Assembly (NCBI RefSeq): GCF_009870125.1
Contig: NC_046683.1
Coordinates: 18,423,001 to 18,487,000 of the forward strand
Origin: Drosophila pseudoobscura
Lineage: Eukaryota; Arthropoda; Insecta; Diptera; Drosophilidae
Direction: 5' to 3'
Length of the DNA stretch: 64,000 bases
Shown: positions 31,245 to 41,483 of the stretch, in pieces
Layout of the letters: every line of letters begins with the position of its first letter
Numbering within the stretch: position 1 is the first letter of the stretch
Translations under genes and position numbers: made by a program
Notes under the pieces: model-generated
The model's input: the letters and a program-made list of their open reading frames with translations, nothing else
What the model was told of the DNA's origin: nothing
Database searches by the model: none

Positions 31245-34200
31245 TTATACCATATTTTGTGTATTATTACTAGCACCTAAAATATTTTTAATTTCATAGT
31301 GATTATGAGCTAATGTTGAAATATTATCAGGTAATATAAATCTTTTGTCATCCTTATAATTTAGACTTATCTTATTTACAATTTCAGTATAAATTTTATG
31401 ACCTCTACTTCTAATAACTCTCTGTTGTCCATAATAAGTTTTTTTATGTTTAATGCATTCAATATAATGAGTATGAGTTAATCGTTTAACTACTGACTTT
31501 TTTACGCCTTTAACCTTTTTTACGTTATAGTCAGTGTTATCATCTTTAGCAATTAAATATGAGTATGCTTTCGCTTTTAATCCTGCAAACGACGTCATTA
31601 TTTTTCCTGCATTTTCGTCTTTCATTAATCCAAGCTCTTTGTTATTAGCGAGATTGATACCGAATCTGTTTGAGGCTAGGTAATTGGATGTATCAAAGCG
31701 ATTAGGATTGAATTTAATTAAATCATAAAAATCTTCTTCTGATGATATAATAAATGAATCTGTATCCATATAGAGTATTTTTGATGATGGACATTTTACA
31801 GAATGAAAATTATAGAAATAGTCATACATTAACCATTTTGAAAGTTCTAGTACACTAACTCCAATGTATATGGGCTTATCATAAAAAATTCGGGACTTAA
31901 TTGATTCAATGGCAGCCAAATTATCTCCAAAGATTTCAACACTGTGGAAATTATGTCTTGCTATGCGTTGTCTAAACCCTGCTGAGTTTTGTCTTGACTC
32001 ATAATGCTTAACTAATGCAACCTCACGACGTTTTTCTACATTCTCCATTGTTTTACCGTAAACGGCATTAACCATTAATTTGTAAAAGTTTATCTCAAAG
32101 TCATTGCTAGCTAATTTTCTAAGAGATGTATTGAGGTCAATATATGGTTTCAGCCAACAGGACTGATTAAATGATAAAACTCTAGATATTTTTTCTAAAA
32201 TCATACCTTGCTCTATACATAACTGTAGCTGCTTCAAATGAATTATATAGTTCTTTTTATCACTTAAGTCAGCTATTAGTTTTGTCTGCTTTCCTCCTGG
32301 TGGAATCTTATTTTCGGGGCAAAAAGGTAAACTATTATGCTTATTATGAATATCATCAGGATATCGCAAATCTACTTCTAAAATATATCCAACATCACTA
32401 GATGCCGATATGCTAAGAACGTTGAAAGATGAAATTTCATCGTTACTTAGAAATTTAAAATTAGAAAATGGAAGGGGTTGACTCATAGCCCATCCATATA
32501 AGTTGTTGGCGTCAATATATGAAAGGAAATTTATGGGTTCGTTAGGCTTAAATTTATTATTTAAATATTTGTTATTTGCTGTTGCAATCCGTTGAGTGCA
32601 TTGAGTCAATCCTCCACGAACAGCAGTTTTTAAAAAATTATAAATGTCAGGATCACTAACAAGTTCTAATTCTACTCTTGTGTATTTTAACATTGCATCC
32701 CATGAAACTGAAGGAGCAGTAACATAATTAATGGGGTCTAACCTGTACACTCGGGAACAAAGACTTCTAAAATTCTCAAATACATCAGCAAGAATTAAAA
32801 CATCGCTTTCCAAATATAATTTTAAATAATCTCTAATAGATTTGCAATTAAATGCGTTCCAAACCTTCTGGGCAAAGTTGTAGTCTTCAACACTACATTC
32901 CTCATCATTCAGTGAATTATAAAAATTATCTCGCGAAGGAAGCAGGGATTCATCAAATTTTTCAAAACTATCCAAATAATCATAGGGAAATACTCCCTTT
33001 CGTCGTAGCATATCAAATTTTTCACCTTGATATTTACTTCTCAAAATTTTAAAATTCGCTATGTTCATATAACTAGCGAGTTTTTCTAAGCTTGAATTTA
33101 AAAATCTATTTGAATCTATATATCTAATTTTATATTGATGAAGATAAGATTCATCGAGCTTACAAATTTGAGTTAACGCAATATATAACTCTTTATTGCA
33201 AGGAATGGGTCTTAGTTCATCTTTTATTGACGTAACAAATAAATGTATATCATAACGAGATAAGTTATGAAAAACTACCGGGAAAAAGGGATCGCTTAAT
33301 CTAAATGTCTGTTTACACAGCTTATGAATAGGACCTACATATTGTCCTGTAAACTGATCAAAGAATTTTTCTCGATCATCATCAGAAATTTGTTTCTCGC
33401 AGGCATAGCATTCACCGTGTTCCTGGTAATCCTCATCCCAAATTTTAAACTGATAGATTGGTTTTTTATAGGACTTCCAGTACTTCTCATAAAGTCCATC
33501 GGTTTTCATCCTAAGTGCTTGACAAAATTTTTGGATACAATCCGGTCCTGAAATAACGAAATCATAATGTTTATGAGTTTATTGCCTTTGCTGGAATGTT
33601 AAAATATTTACCTTCGTATGTCCACATCTCATTTAGATGTTCATTGTATTTATGTACAATATAAAATGATGCTGCACATGCTGTATGCCTCTGTGCCATA
33701 GTAGTTGATGATTTTAATGGATCATTAAGATTTATATCGTAATTTTCCAAAACTGCTTCGATGTCAGCATAAATTACTACTGGTGGAGATAGTTTTTTAG
33801 AAAAACTTTTGAATACAGTTTTGGTATTAGGTTCAGGATACAAAGCAGCAACTTTTCCACACTCTTTAGTGTCATGTATAGTATTTGTTGTACTATAAAA
33901 TTGCAAGCAGTTCTCGCAAAAATATGCCGTATTATGGGATTTACTATGTTGTGAATAACATAATTTTCTCATGCACGTTATATATGCATAATGCATCATT
34001 TGCATATTATCACTATTAATTCCAAGCAAGTTTATGTGGTGAGTCCGAATTTTCTTAGTCCTCACTGTGGGTCCCACAACGTTTTTTCCATTCTCATCGA
34101 CTTCATAAACATTGATGCTAAAATCCTCATTTGCTGATTCGAATCGCTTGATTCCTTTGCTTGTTATTGGAAACTCAATTCCGGAAAAATTTAATCTTAC

Positions 34201-35241
34201 TCCTTCATAATAAATGATGTCTTGCCGTATGTTTCCGCATCGATAGGATGATGGTATTGTTAACTTATCTCGGGAAATTTTTTTTAATGCTGCTGTTTGA
34301 TATATAGTTTTAAGGTGTGTTCCATAGGCTAATGATGCTAAAACACACCACTTGAAACAAAAATCATCGTCATTTTTAACATTTATGAGTGCATTTCGTG
34401 ACTTAATTTTTTTGGGAGCTTGGATAAACCTGTTTGCAGCGATATGCTCTAGTTTTATCATGGTAAGTTCAAAATATTTAAAACACTTTATTGCCCAACC
34501 TGAATCCTTCTCCTGGAATTCACTGCTGAGAGTTATCAAATTTTCTATTGTATCATTTAGATGATCATCAATCAGCTCGTTTTCATATATTGGGTTGTAT
34601 GGCGTAATGAAATGCTTCATTGTTTCTGTTAAGCTTTCATCATCAGTGTTTTTAACGTATAATCCATATACTTTTAAATTGTATTTTATGGATCTGTACT
34701 CACTCATGCAGTGACGCAATAAATTGATAATATCATTTTTGCAATCATAAAAAAACTCTTTTAAATCAATCTGTTCACTTTTATTTGAGTGAACACGATA
34801 TGATTTTAAAGGAAATCGCGACTCCGTTGAAATTAAAATAACGTTTTCATTTTCCTCTAGTTGAGCTGCTCTTGCATTCTTATGTTTGTCCGACATCATA
34901 TGGCGTCTTTCCCTAGACGAAGGGTAACTTTCACCGCAAATTGAACAGTCAATAATCCTTAGGTCCATCGGAGTATCCAATCGAGGCCGTTTTGAAGCTC
35001 CTGACGTTGAAGGACCTTGAAGATCACTTGAATTAGATCCTTTGCTCATAAGAATCTCAAAAGCATTCTTAGGTCCCAAGCATGCTTCATAATGACTATC
35101 AAACTCTATTAAGTCGATGGACTTAGAGCAAAGGTCACACACTACATTATTACGCAAATCAGAGCATCTCTCATAATGAGATTGAAACTCTGAAAAGTCA
35201 ACGGACTTATCACACATGTTGCACTGAACTTTTGATGCCAT
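31245..35241 (-). CDS. POLB: Protein-primed family B DNA polymerase (spliced, intact)
   Basis: The CDS is complement(join(31245..33547,33612..35241)), 1,310 codons. The two open stretches are joined by a 64-nt intron (33,548-33,611) with donor GTAAAT and acceptor TTTCAG; the phase fits exactly and the junction codon gives the conserved EGPDC context. Domains in order: three zinc-finger units at residues 7-26, 35-54 and 99-120; exonuclease motif I with DIE at 493-495; a CxxC...HxxC cluster near 590-621; exonuclease motif II around 637-643 (HNLSRYD); motif III at 788-792 (YLESD); polymerase motif A at 889-895 (DANNLYG); motif B at 1033-1042 (KLMVNAVYGK); motif C with DTDS at 1138-1141. All catalytic acids are present. 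A TATA box (GGATATAAAAG, about 35,370-35,380) lies 130 bp upstream. It would replicate the element from protein-primed ends. Confidence 0.93.
33548..33611 (-). other. 64-nt intron in the polymerase gene
   Basis: Read on the minus strand it begins GTAAATATTTT and ends TTATTTCAG. Removing it restores one open frame across the two polymerase halves in correct phase (1,630 nt then 2,303 nt, total divisible by three). Without splicing, translation would stop 13 codons into the intron region. Confidence 0.85.
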
Positions 35242-35463
35242 TTTAAGTTTTATTTATTTATTTATTTTTTTTTTGTATCGAACTAACCACTTTCACTATT
35301 GAAACAGGACTAAGGGTTTTCCTTTTTAAATGGTATCTTTTTAGGCCCCTCCCAAACACCTTCTTAATCTTTTATATCCAAAACAACAGTACCTGTTCAC
35401 AAACCTGTTTCAAACGATCCCTACTGGGTCAATCTAATAATATGAGGGAAAGGTTACAACCTC

Positions 35464-36942
35464 TATTCTACCTGAAATCCACTTATTCTTTTTGTGTAAT
35501 CCTCACGTGGAAGAAACCTGTTTCAAACGAATCCTATGATTCTCTTGTAATAAGAGGAAGTGAAATTCAACCAATCAAAAGTAAAACAGAAACATTTAAA
35601 ATAAATAGTGGTTAAATGTGTTATATTTATTATATATGTACATATGTATATATTATTTTTAGAAAAATACATAAAATATTCTTATTATATAAATATGTAT
35701 TCGTATTATTAAAATTTCGCCTCAGCTAATTTTACCGCAGCAATTAAGTCATCATCATCTTCGTCCCGAAGTAGTTCCTGGAGTTGAGATCTTTTATCAT
35801 CATCCTGATTATCTACTAAATCGAAAATGTTGTCATCATCCGGGAAAATGTATGCTGGATTATCATTATTAGACGTTGCATTCCTTGGGTCATCGTCGTC
35901 ATCATCCCATTTAATGTCACTTAACCAGGTCAAGTTGCTCTCGAGATAGGTTTGAGTCTTAATCCCAAAAATCAAGGACAGGTCTACGGAGCTCGGCTGA
36001 GAGTCCAGATTTATGGTTGATTCCGGTTGGGAATCGATAAAAATGATTTCAAGGTCATCCATCGTTGTTGAAAGATTACTAGTTTATGTCCTAGCTGTTA
36101 GCTGTGAGTAGTTATTATATAGGCACTTTGCTATGGGACAGTGGTAGGTACACAAAGGAGGAATATAAATTATAGAGAAAGTAGAAAGGTTCAAGGGCAT
36201 CGAAACCGTTTTTCAGGAAACACTTAAAAAATACCTCTAAACTATCACATTAGATTCATTGCAAAGGGATGACCTACCTGTTTGAGGGTTGTTTGAATCG
36301 CAACACGGGACCAATCGTAAAAACAGGTTCATTGACAGTAAGTGGGAGGAGAGAGAATATAAATGAGCGAAGGATCGATTTGAGAGGATTTTACATGGTT
36401 GAGAAACAGGATTAAGATCGAAGTTAGTTCACATTATCGCCGATAGGTGGCGCCACCAAGTAGTAAGGATACGGGACAGACGTATATTTACTCTAAGTAG
36501 CATTAATTAATTTTGATGTCTTCCTATTATAATTTTATTCTTTGCGTGCTCCTATATATATCTCCATTAATTTGTGTTCTCTTACCATTCAACCCTCTAT
36601 ACGGACATCTAGATACCCAGGTTTCCAACCTATGTTTTCTATAGGATGTATATTTCAGAAACTTCACACATTTGTTTTCCCAATTCAATGTTTATAAAAT
36701 ATCCTATAAGTATTTATTTAACTTGACCAGTTAATAACATAGCAGAAATTGGTTCCCAATTCAATGTTAATAAAATATCTTATAAGTATTTATTTAACAT
36801 GATCACGTAATAACATAGCAATATGATGCACACTTACATTCAACATGCTGCCAAGCTGCACATGCTTAAGCAAATGTTGCTGCAACATGTTGCGAATTTG
36901 GTAATTCAGTGTAAAAAGTCGCTGTCCCGTATCCTTACTACT
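35464..36942 (-). repeat. Maverick right terminal inverted repeat (1,479 bp)
   Basis: Inverted copy of 20,972-22,450 with the same segments in mirror order C', B', A'. It contains the second 117-aa gene and, in A', the mirrored 76-bp duplication. Unlike the left end it is not the outermost sequence: a further B-type block follows. Confidence 0.95.
35709..36062 (-). CDS. Acidic 117-aa Maverick TIR protein, copy 2
   Basis: Identical in sequence to the product of 21,852-22,205, as expected for a gene lying inside the inverted repeat, with the same TATA box at equal distance. The function is unknown. The presence of two copies doubles dosage and means that each end of the element transcribes inward from its own promoter. 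The identity of the two copies argues for recent insertion or continuing homogenisation. Confidence 0.75.
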   Translation of the reverse strand: MDDLEIIFIDSQPESTINLDSQPSSVDLSLIFGIKTQTYLESNLTWLSDIKWDDDDDDPRNATSNNDNPAYIFPDDDNIFDLVDNQDDDKRSQLQELLRDEDDDDLIAAVKLAEAKF

Positions 36943-37294
36943 TGGTGGCGCCACCTATCGGCGATAATGTGAACTAACTTCGATCTTAATCCTGTTTCTC
37001 AACCATGTAAAATCCTCTCAAATCGATCCTTCGCTCATTTATATTCTCTCTCCTCCCACTTACTGTCAATGAACCTGTTTTTACGATTGGTCCCGTGTTG
37101 CGATTCAAACAACCCTCAAACAGGTAGGTCATCCCTTTGCAATGAATCTAATGTGATAGTTTAGAGGTATTTTTTAAGTGTTTCCTGAAAAACGGTTTCG
37201 ATGCCCTTGAACCTTTCTACTTTCTCTATAATTTATATTCCTCCTTTGTGTACCTACCACTGTCCCATAGCAAAGTGCCTATATAATAACTACT
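36943..37294 (+). repeat. Extra 352-bp copy of TIR segment B at the right terminus
   Basis: This block repeats 21,456-21,807 in direct orientation, from TGGTGGCGCCACC to the terminal ACTACT, and so forms B' A' B at the right end. The left end has no such outer block. It ends exactly at the 6-bp duplication AACTTT. It carries the TATA box (CTATATAATAA at about 37,280-37,290) facing outward into flanking DNA. Confidence 0.9.
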
Positions 37295-37300
37295 AACTTT
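37295..37300. repeat. 6-bp target-site duplication (right), AACTTT
   Basis: Second copy of the Maverick target duplication, followed by Gypsy integrase sequence (AGTACCGCCCGG). Confidence 0.85.
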
Positions 37301-38316
37301 AGTACCGCCCGGTACTACTGGCCGGGGATGCACCGAGATGTGAGGACATACGTGAGAAAGAGTGAAATCTGCATACGCTACAAACCAAGTCATCTACAGG
37401 CGGCCGGGAAAATGCTGACACAAGTGTCAGAGGAGCCGTGGGCAACAGTGTGTGCCGACTTCGTGGGCCCTCTGCCCAGGTCAAAGCATGGGAATGCCAT
37501 GTTATTGGTGTTATTCGGTTCTCGAAATGGACCGAGTTGGTCCCCTTGAGAAAGGCCACTGCGGAAGCACTAACAAAAGCGTTCCGAGAGCGCATCGTGT
37601 CCCGGTTTGGCGTGCCGAAGGTGGTGATCACGGATAATGGCGTCCAGTTCACCAGTAGAGCTTTTGAGAGGTTTTTGGAGCAGATTGGTGTACGGCATCA
37701 GTTCACGGTCCCGTACACGCCGCAGGAGAACCCGATGGAGCGAACTAACCGGACAGTGAAAACTATGATAGCTCAGTTCACCGAAGGGAACCAGAGGAAC
37801 TGGGATGAGAAATGGCCAGAGATAATGTTGGCCGTAAATTCAGGGGTGTCCGAATCCACCGGGTACTCGCCGGCGTTTGTTGTCCAAGGGAGAGAGCCGA
37901 GGCTACCAAAGGCTCTATACGATGAAGAAGTGCTTGGCACAGGACAGGGCACGCCCACTCCGGACGATAACGCGGCCAAGTTGAGAGAAGTATTTCAACT
38001 GGTGAGGCGGAATCTCGAAAGAGCGGCGCAGGACCAGGCGAGGTATTATAACCTGAGGAGGAGAGCGTAGAAACCCACGATTGGAGACAAGGTATGGGCC
38101 AAGCAACACCATCTATCCAATGCGGCCGAAGGGTTTGCTGCAAAACTGGCCCCGAAATATGACGGTCCCTACACCATAATGGATTTCGTGTCGCCGGTCA
38201 TTTGTAAATTAAGGAAGGACAGCGAGAAACGGACGCGGACCGCCCATATGGGGGACCTGAAGCCACAGCCCTGTGAGGGAACCCCTAAAAAAAGCCCTGG
38301 AACCGAAGCGTAGGCG
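37301..38316 (+). pseudogene. Gypsy-type integrase relic
   Basis: The reading starts at the zinc-domain end with RYYWPGMHRDV, followed by the core with first Asp in CADFVGPLP, second Asp in VITDNGVQFTS, and Glu in QENPMERTNRTVK, then the C-terminal segment VWAKQHHLSN and KYDGPYTIMDF typical of Gypsy/Metaviridae integrases. It is broken by a frameshift near 37,507 (between the NAMLLV and RFSKWTEL segments) and an in-frame TAG at 38,068-38,070. All three acidic residues survive but the frame is dead. The upstream part of pol was lost before or together with the Maverick insertion. Confidence 0.88.
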
Positions 38317-38417
38317 ACGCACAAGGAGGGGCAACGGGCGAGGCATACGGAGAAGGATGGATGGGGCACGAAAGACAGAGACTAGCGGCAGGGGCAGAAA
38401 GGAGAGTCTCAAGAGGA

Positions 38418-38602
38418 TGCCACGCAGGACAAGGTCGTACAGGATACTCTTACAACTAAGGTTCAGTAAAACTAAGAACCACTCGTGCCACGCAGGACAG
38501 GAATCGCCCACAAGGGAGGAACGGGCGGCCCGACTTAGTGCCACGCAGGACAAGGCCACCCGGAATCCTCTTTCAACTAAAATCGGCAAAGCCAAGAGGC
38601 AT
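38418..38602. repeat. Imperfect about 62-bp repeats downstream of integrase
   Basis: TGCCACGCAGGACAAGG followed by a CAACTAA-containing tail occurs at 38,418-38,479 and 38,541-38,602, with a partial unit (TGCCACGCAGGACAGG) between. Non-coding. Confidence 0.7.
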
Positions 38603-39471
38603 TAAAACTAAGCAGCAGACTGCGGCCGGCAGACGAATAAAGCTGGATCTACAAAAAAAAAAGAAGGAGGATTAGCTCGTCAGCCAATAGGAACTGATCA
38701 AGGGTAAAGAAGGTAGAAGATACCCGGGTTACCACTATCCCAGGGGGGCGGGTTGCGTGGTGCGTCGACGGACGAGGGGGCACCCGAGAAGGGGGTTCCG
38801 AGGATGAGCCGAAGTTCGGGTCCGGGTCCAGGGCATCGAAGCCTACTGCTAACTCGGGGGAGGCGGGACAAAAGCGGATGCCGCCCGTGTGCGGTCTACC
38901 GGCTGGGGAATCGGATGATCCCTGGGTCCGAGGCGCTGCACGGGGGTGACATCCGCGTCTAAGCCGATCCGGAGACGGGCGGAGCTGGCCACGGGGGACG
39001 GGCCGATGTTTGGCAGCACGGGCGAAAGGTCGGATGACCTATTGATCACGAGCTGGGAGATCGGTCGGCACCCTGGACTGGGGCCCAAGGACGGGCTGGA
39101 ATAAAAGGCACGGTGAGATGAGGAACCCAAGAACTCGGGAGGCTTACCAGATTCAAGGCGAAACCAAACAACACGTCGCCATACCTGGAAGTAGAAAGGG
39201 CCAGTAAAAAAATCGAAAAAAAGAAAGGGGAAAAAAAGGAAGAAAAGGGGGAACCGAAGGAAATCTAACAAAACCAGGGGGCACCCTGGGGTTAACGCGG
39301 CGAGAGGCGCGGATAACTTTCAAAACGGGAGCGGGCGAGAGAGCCATCTGGAAGGCAAGAGAGAGCCGTCCCACGGGCCCATGTAAGGCACCGTTACAGG
39401 GAACGGTGAGCACCGGCACGAGCCCTTATAAAGGAGGGAGCAGCGCACGATCAGGTCTTTTCTAAAAAAAG
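38603..39471. other. Retroelement spacer, no gene seen
   Basis: GC-rich DNA between the integrase relic and the Gln-rich ORF, with A-rich polypurine runs around 39,210-39,250. Short ORFs on both strands show no protein character. Confidence 0.5.
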
Positions 39472-40939
39472 TTGACCACGTGCAAAAAAAAAGGTAAGAT
39501 GCAGCAGCACTTAACGAGATATATAACGGAGCAGCGGAAATGGATTCGCCGCGGGTATCAGTCTATGGGCGATACGCAAAGTCGGCGGCAGGCGTACCAG
39601 GTCGACCGCGAGGAGCGAAGGGCGAGTAGGAGTAAGTCCCCGGAGCTACAGTTATTGGCCTCACCGCTAGTGTCAACCGCGGGATCCATGGGACCGACGG
39701 TGTCCCCGGGGGTATCGCCGGGGTACACCGAGGCGGAAAGTGACCTGGAGTTGGTGAGCTGGGAGCCGGCGCCACGGAGAAAACGCGCACGCGAGGCGAA
39801 GCGCGAGGAGCCCCACACCAGCAAGCACGAGGAGCCCCGCGCCAGCGCCTCGCGGAATGGCACCGGCGGATCGGGCTGGCCGCGGCGAAAGTGGAGCGGA
39901 GGCAACGGCTTGTATGGGAGGAGGCCCTGGCGCTGGCCAAGAGGCTGAAGGCCACGCAGGAGGCCACAAACGGGACGTCGCGCACCAGTGGCGGTGTATT
40001 AGCCGGATCAACGCAGCGGAGCAGAGGGAGATGGCGCGTCTGCGTGCGGAAACGGAGGAGGCAAGGGCGACGCGGACGGAGGGCACGGCAGACGGGCTGG
40101 CGGTGATCTCCAGCGATGAGGAGGAGGCGGAGTGTCCACCAGCGCCGAAGGCGGCTCGAGTCCAGTCGCCCGAAGAGGAGTGGCTGGAGAACCCTGAACA
40201 CGTCGAGTCCGAGAAGGAGCCGCAGGCCCCACCGTCACCGGGGGCAGAGGGAGAGCTGTTCCAGCGTCGGCCGCCGGCTGACAACGCGCACGGCCAAGAG
40301 CAGCAGCAGCATCAGCAGCAGCGGCATCAGCAGCAGCAGCAGCAAAAGCAGCATCAGCAGCAGCAGCAGCACTGGCACGGTCCGCAAGGAGACGCCATCG
40401 GGCCGTTCGTCTCGCAGGAGGTGCGCTCTGCGGTACGAGACGGTATGATGTGGCACGTGCAAACGCTGCACATATCGTGGGCCTCTGGGCCAGCGCCCCA
40501 GCAGCCCGAGCAAGAGGCGAAGAAGGCTCGACTGTGGGTGGAGACACCACGCGCCAGCGACGAGCGGGACACGAGGCGGCGGGCACGGCCACAGGAATCA
40601 ACAGGCCCAGCGATGGCCCAACAGCCGAAGAAACCCGAGGAGGCGCCCGAGGGGACGGCAGAGGGCGAGACGGAGGGAACGACGAACACGCCGACATCAC
40701 TGACGGCGGAGGGCCCAGCGGCGGCACCCCAAGTCGAGGTAATTACCGACGGCGATCGGTGTCCACCGATCGGCAGGAGGTATTCCGGGCTAGGTATTGA
40801 GGAGAAAAGAAGAGTGGAGAAGAAGAATGAAAAAAAAGTAACTGAAAACCAAAAAAAAAGGGTGTTTAAAAAAGAACATGGTATTACCTTGCAGCAGAAG
40901 AACAGCGGGGCATCGCTAGAAATGGTCGGTAAAGCTTGA
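39472..40939 (+). pseudogene. Gln-rich ORF in the env position, frameshifted
   Basis: Reading character moves through three frames: basic and Ser-rich (RKRAREAKREE) to about 39,850; helical (VERRQRLVWEEALALAKRL) around 39,890-39,960 in another frame; then a third frame from about 40,000 with an acidic coiled-coil-like segment (AEQREMARLRAETEEA), an SSDEEEAE acidic patch, a long Gln/His tract at 40,300-40,375, and a Lys-rich end (VEKKNEKKVTENQKK). Two frameshifts are needed to connect them, so it is a dead ORF. No envelope features (signal peptide, furin site, membrane span) are visible; a Gag-like or accessory protein is more plausible. The family is not identified. Confidence 0.5.
40300..40375. 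repeat. CAG/CAA/CAT trinucleotide tract
   Basis: Encodes the Gln/His-rich stretch of the downstream retroelement ORF; the same bases give Ser/Ile and Leu/Met runs in shadow frames. Confidence 0.85.
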
Positions 40940-41152
40940 ATGAAGGCGGCGGAAGGCGTGAAAGCGGGAGGAAAACTTACCCGAAGCATCCAGAGGGCCG
41001 GCGGAAGGCCTGCGTGCCAGCGAAGGGCAGTAGGGAAAACCGGACGCGCACAAGAAAACCAAAGAAAACACCCGGAACAGCGAGAAAATAGTACGTTTTC
41101 CAGTCCATTGAGGAATTCGCGATCCGGAAGTAGAATACGCACGCTGCGACAT

Positions 41153-41290
41153 ATCGGATAGATCGCAAAGCGCCCCTACGCTTTATCGAGTTGATCGTTA
41201 GGGCAACGCTGCGCCATATCGAGTAGGTCAGAATAGCGACCATACCCTATATCGAGCGGGGCACAAAAGCTCCTATGCGAACTATCGATT
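41153..41290. repeat. Five diverged about 32-bp units each with TATCG(A/G)
   Basis: TATCG cores lie at 41,153, 41,184, 41,217, 41,249 and 41,283, spacing 31-34 bp, with shared flanking letters (TATCGAG-T, AGGGC, GCGCC). The reverse of the core is CGATA, the motif bound in clusters by BEAF-32 and overlapping DREF sites in Drosophila. The array sits just upstream of the polypurine tract and 3' LTR. Confidence 0.7.
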
Positions 41291-41467
41291 AGGGGGAATC
41301 GATTCGATCGCTCTCATCGGAGAGATACGGCAACACCGCACGGCGCGAGGCCGAAAGAGGGCGCCAGGGTGCACCCGGGTCGAGAACAAAGCGCGCGCGC
41401 TCCGTTCGCGCGGGGTTTTTGAAACGTCCCAAACCTGGGACGCGGAAAACCGGAGTTTTCCGCCAAT

Positions 41468-41483
41468 AAAAGAAAGGGAGAAG
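41468..41483 (+). promoter_or_regulatory. Polypurine tract of the Gypsy-type element
   Basis: AAAAGAAAGGGAGAAG directly abuts the LTR start TGTAAGG, the normal site of plus-strand priming in LTR retroelements. Confidence 0.8.

Larger units (their letters stand above)
20972..37294. mobile_element. Complete Maverick/Polinton DNA transposon (16.3 kb)
   Basis: The element is bounded by a 6-bp duplication (AACTTT), starts AGTAGT and ends ACTACT, has 1,479-bp inverted repeats, and encodes the full Maverick core: protein-primed family B DNA polymerase, retroviral-type integrase, packaging ATPase, adenovirus-type protease, and major and minor capsid candidates. Coding regions are open, apart from canonical-looking introns, and the TIR copies look identical, so it appears to be a young insertion. 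Gene order from the left is TIR gene, zinc-finger gene (minus), two small plus-strand genes, a packed minus-strand cluster of virion and small genes, a divergent plus-strand pair ending with integrase, then polymerase (minus) and the second TIR gene. The ends are asymmetric: an extra 352-bp block lies outside the right TIR. Confidence 0.95.

Noticed and set aside
40354..41142. Long minus-strand ORFs (239-262 aa) in the Gypsy downstream region
   Set aside because: Shadows of the GC-rich, Gln-coding plus-strand tract; translations are Ala/Leu/Ser-rich without motifs.
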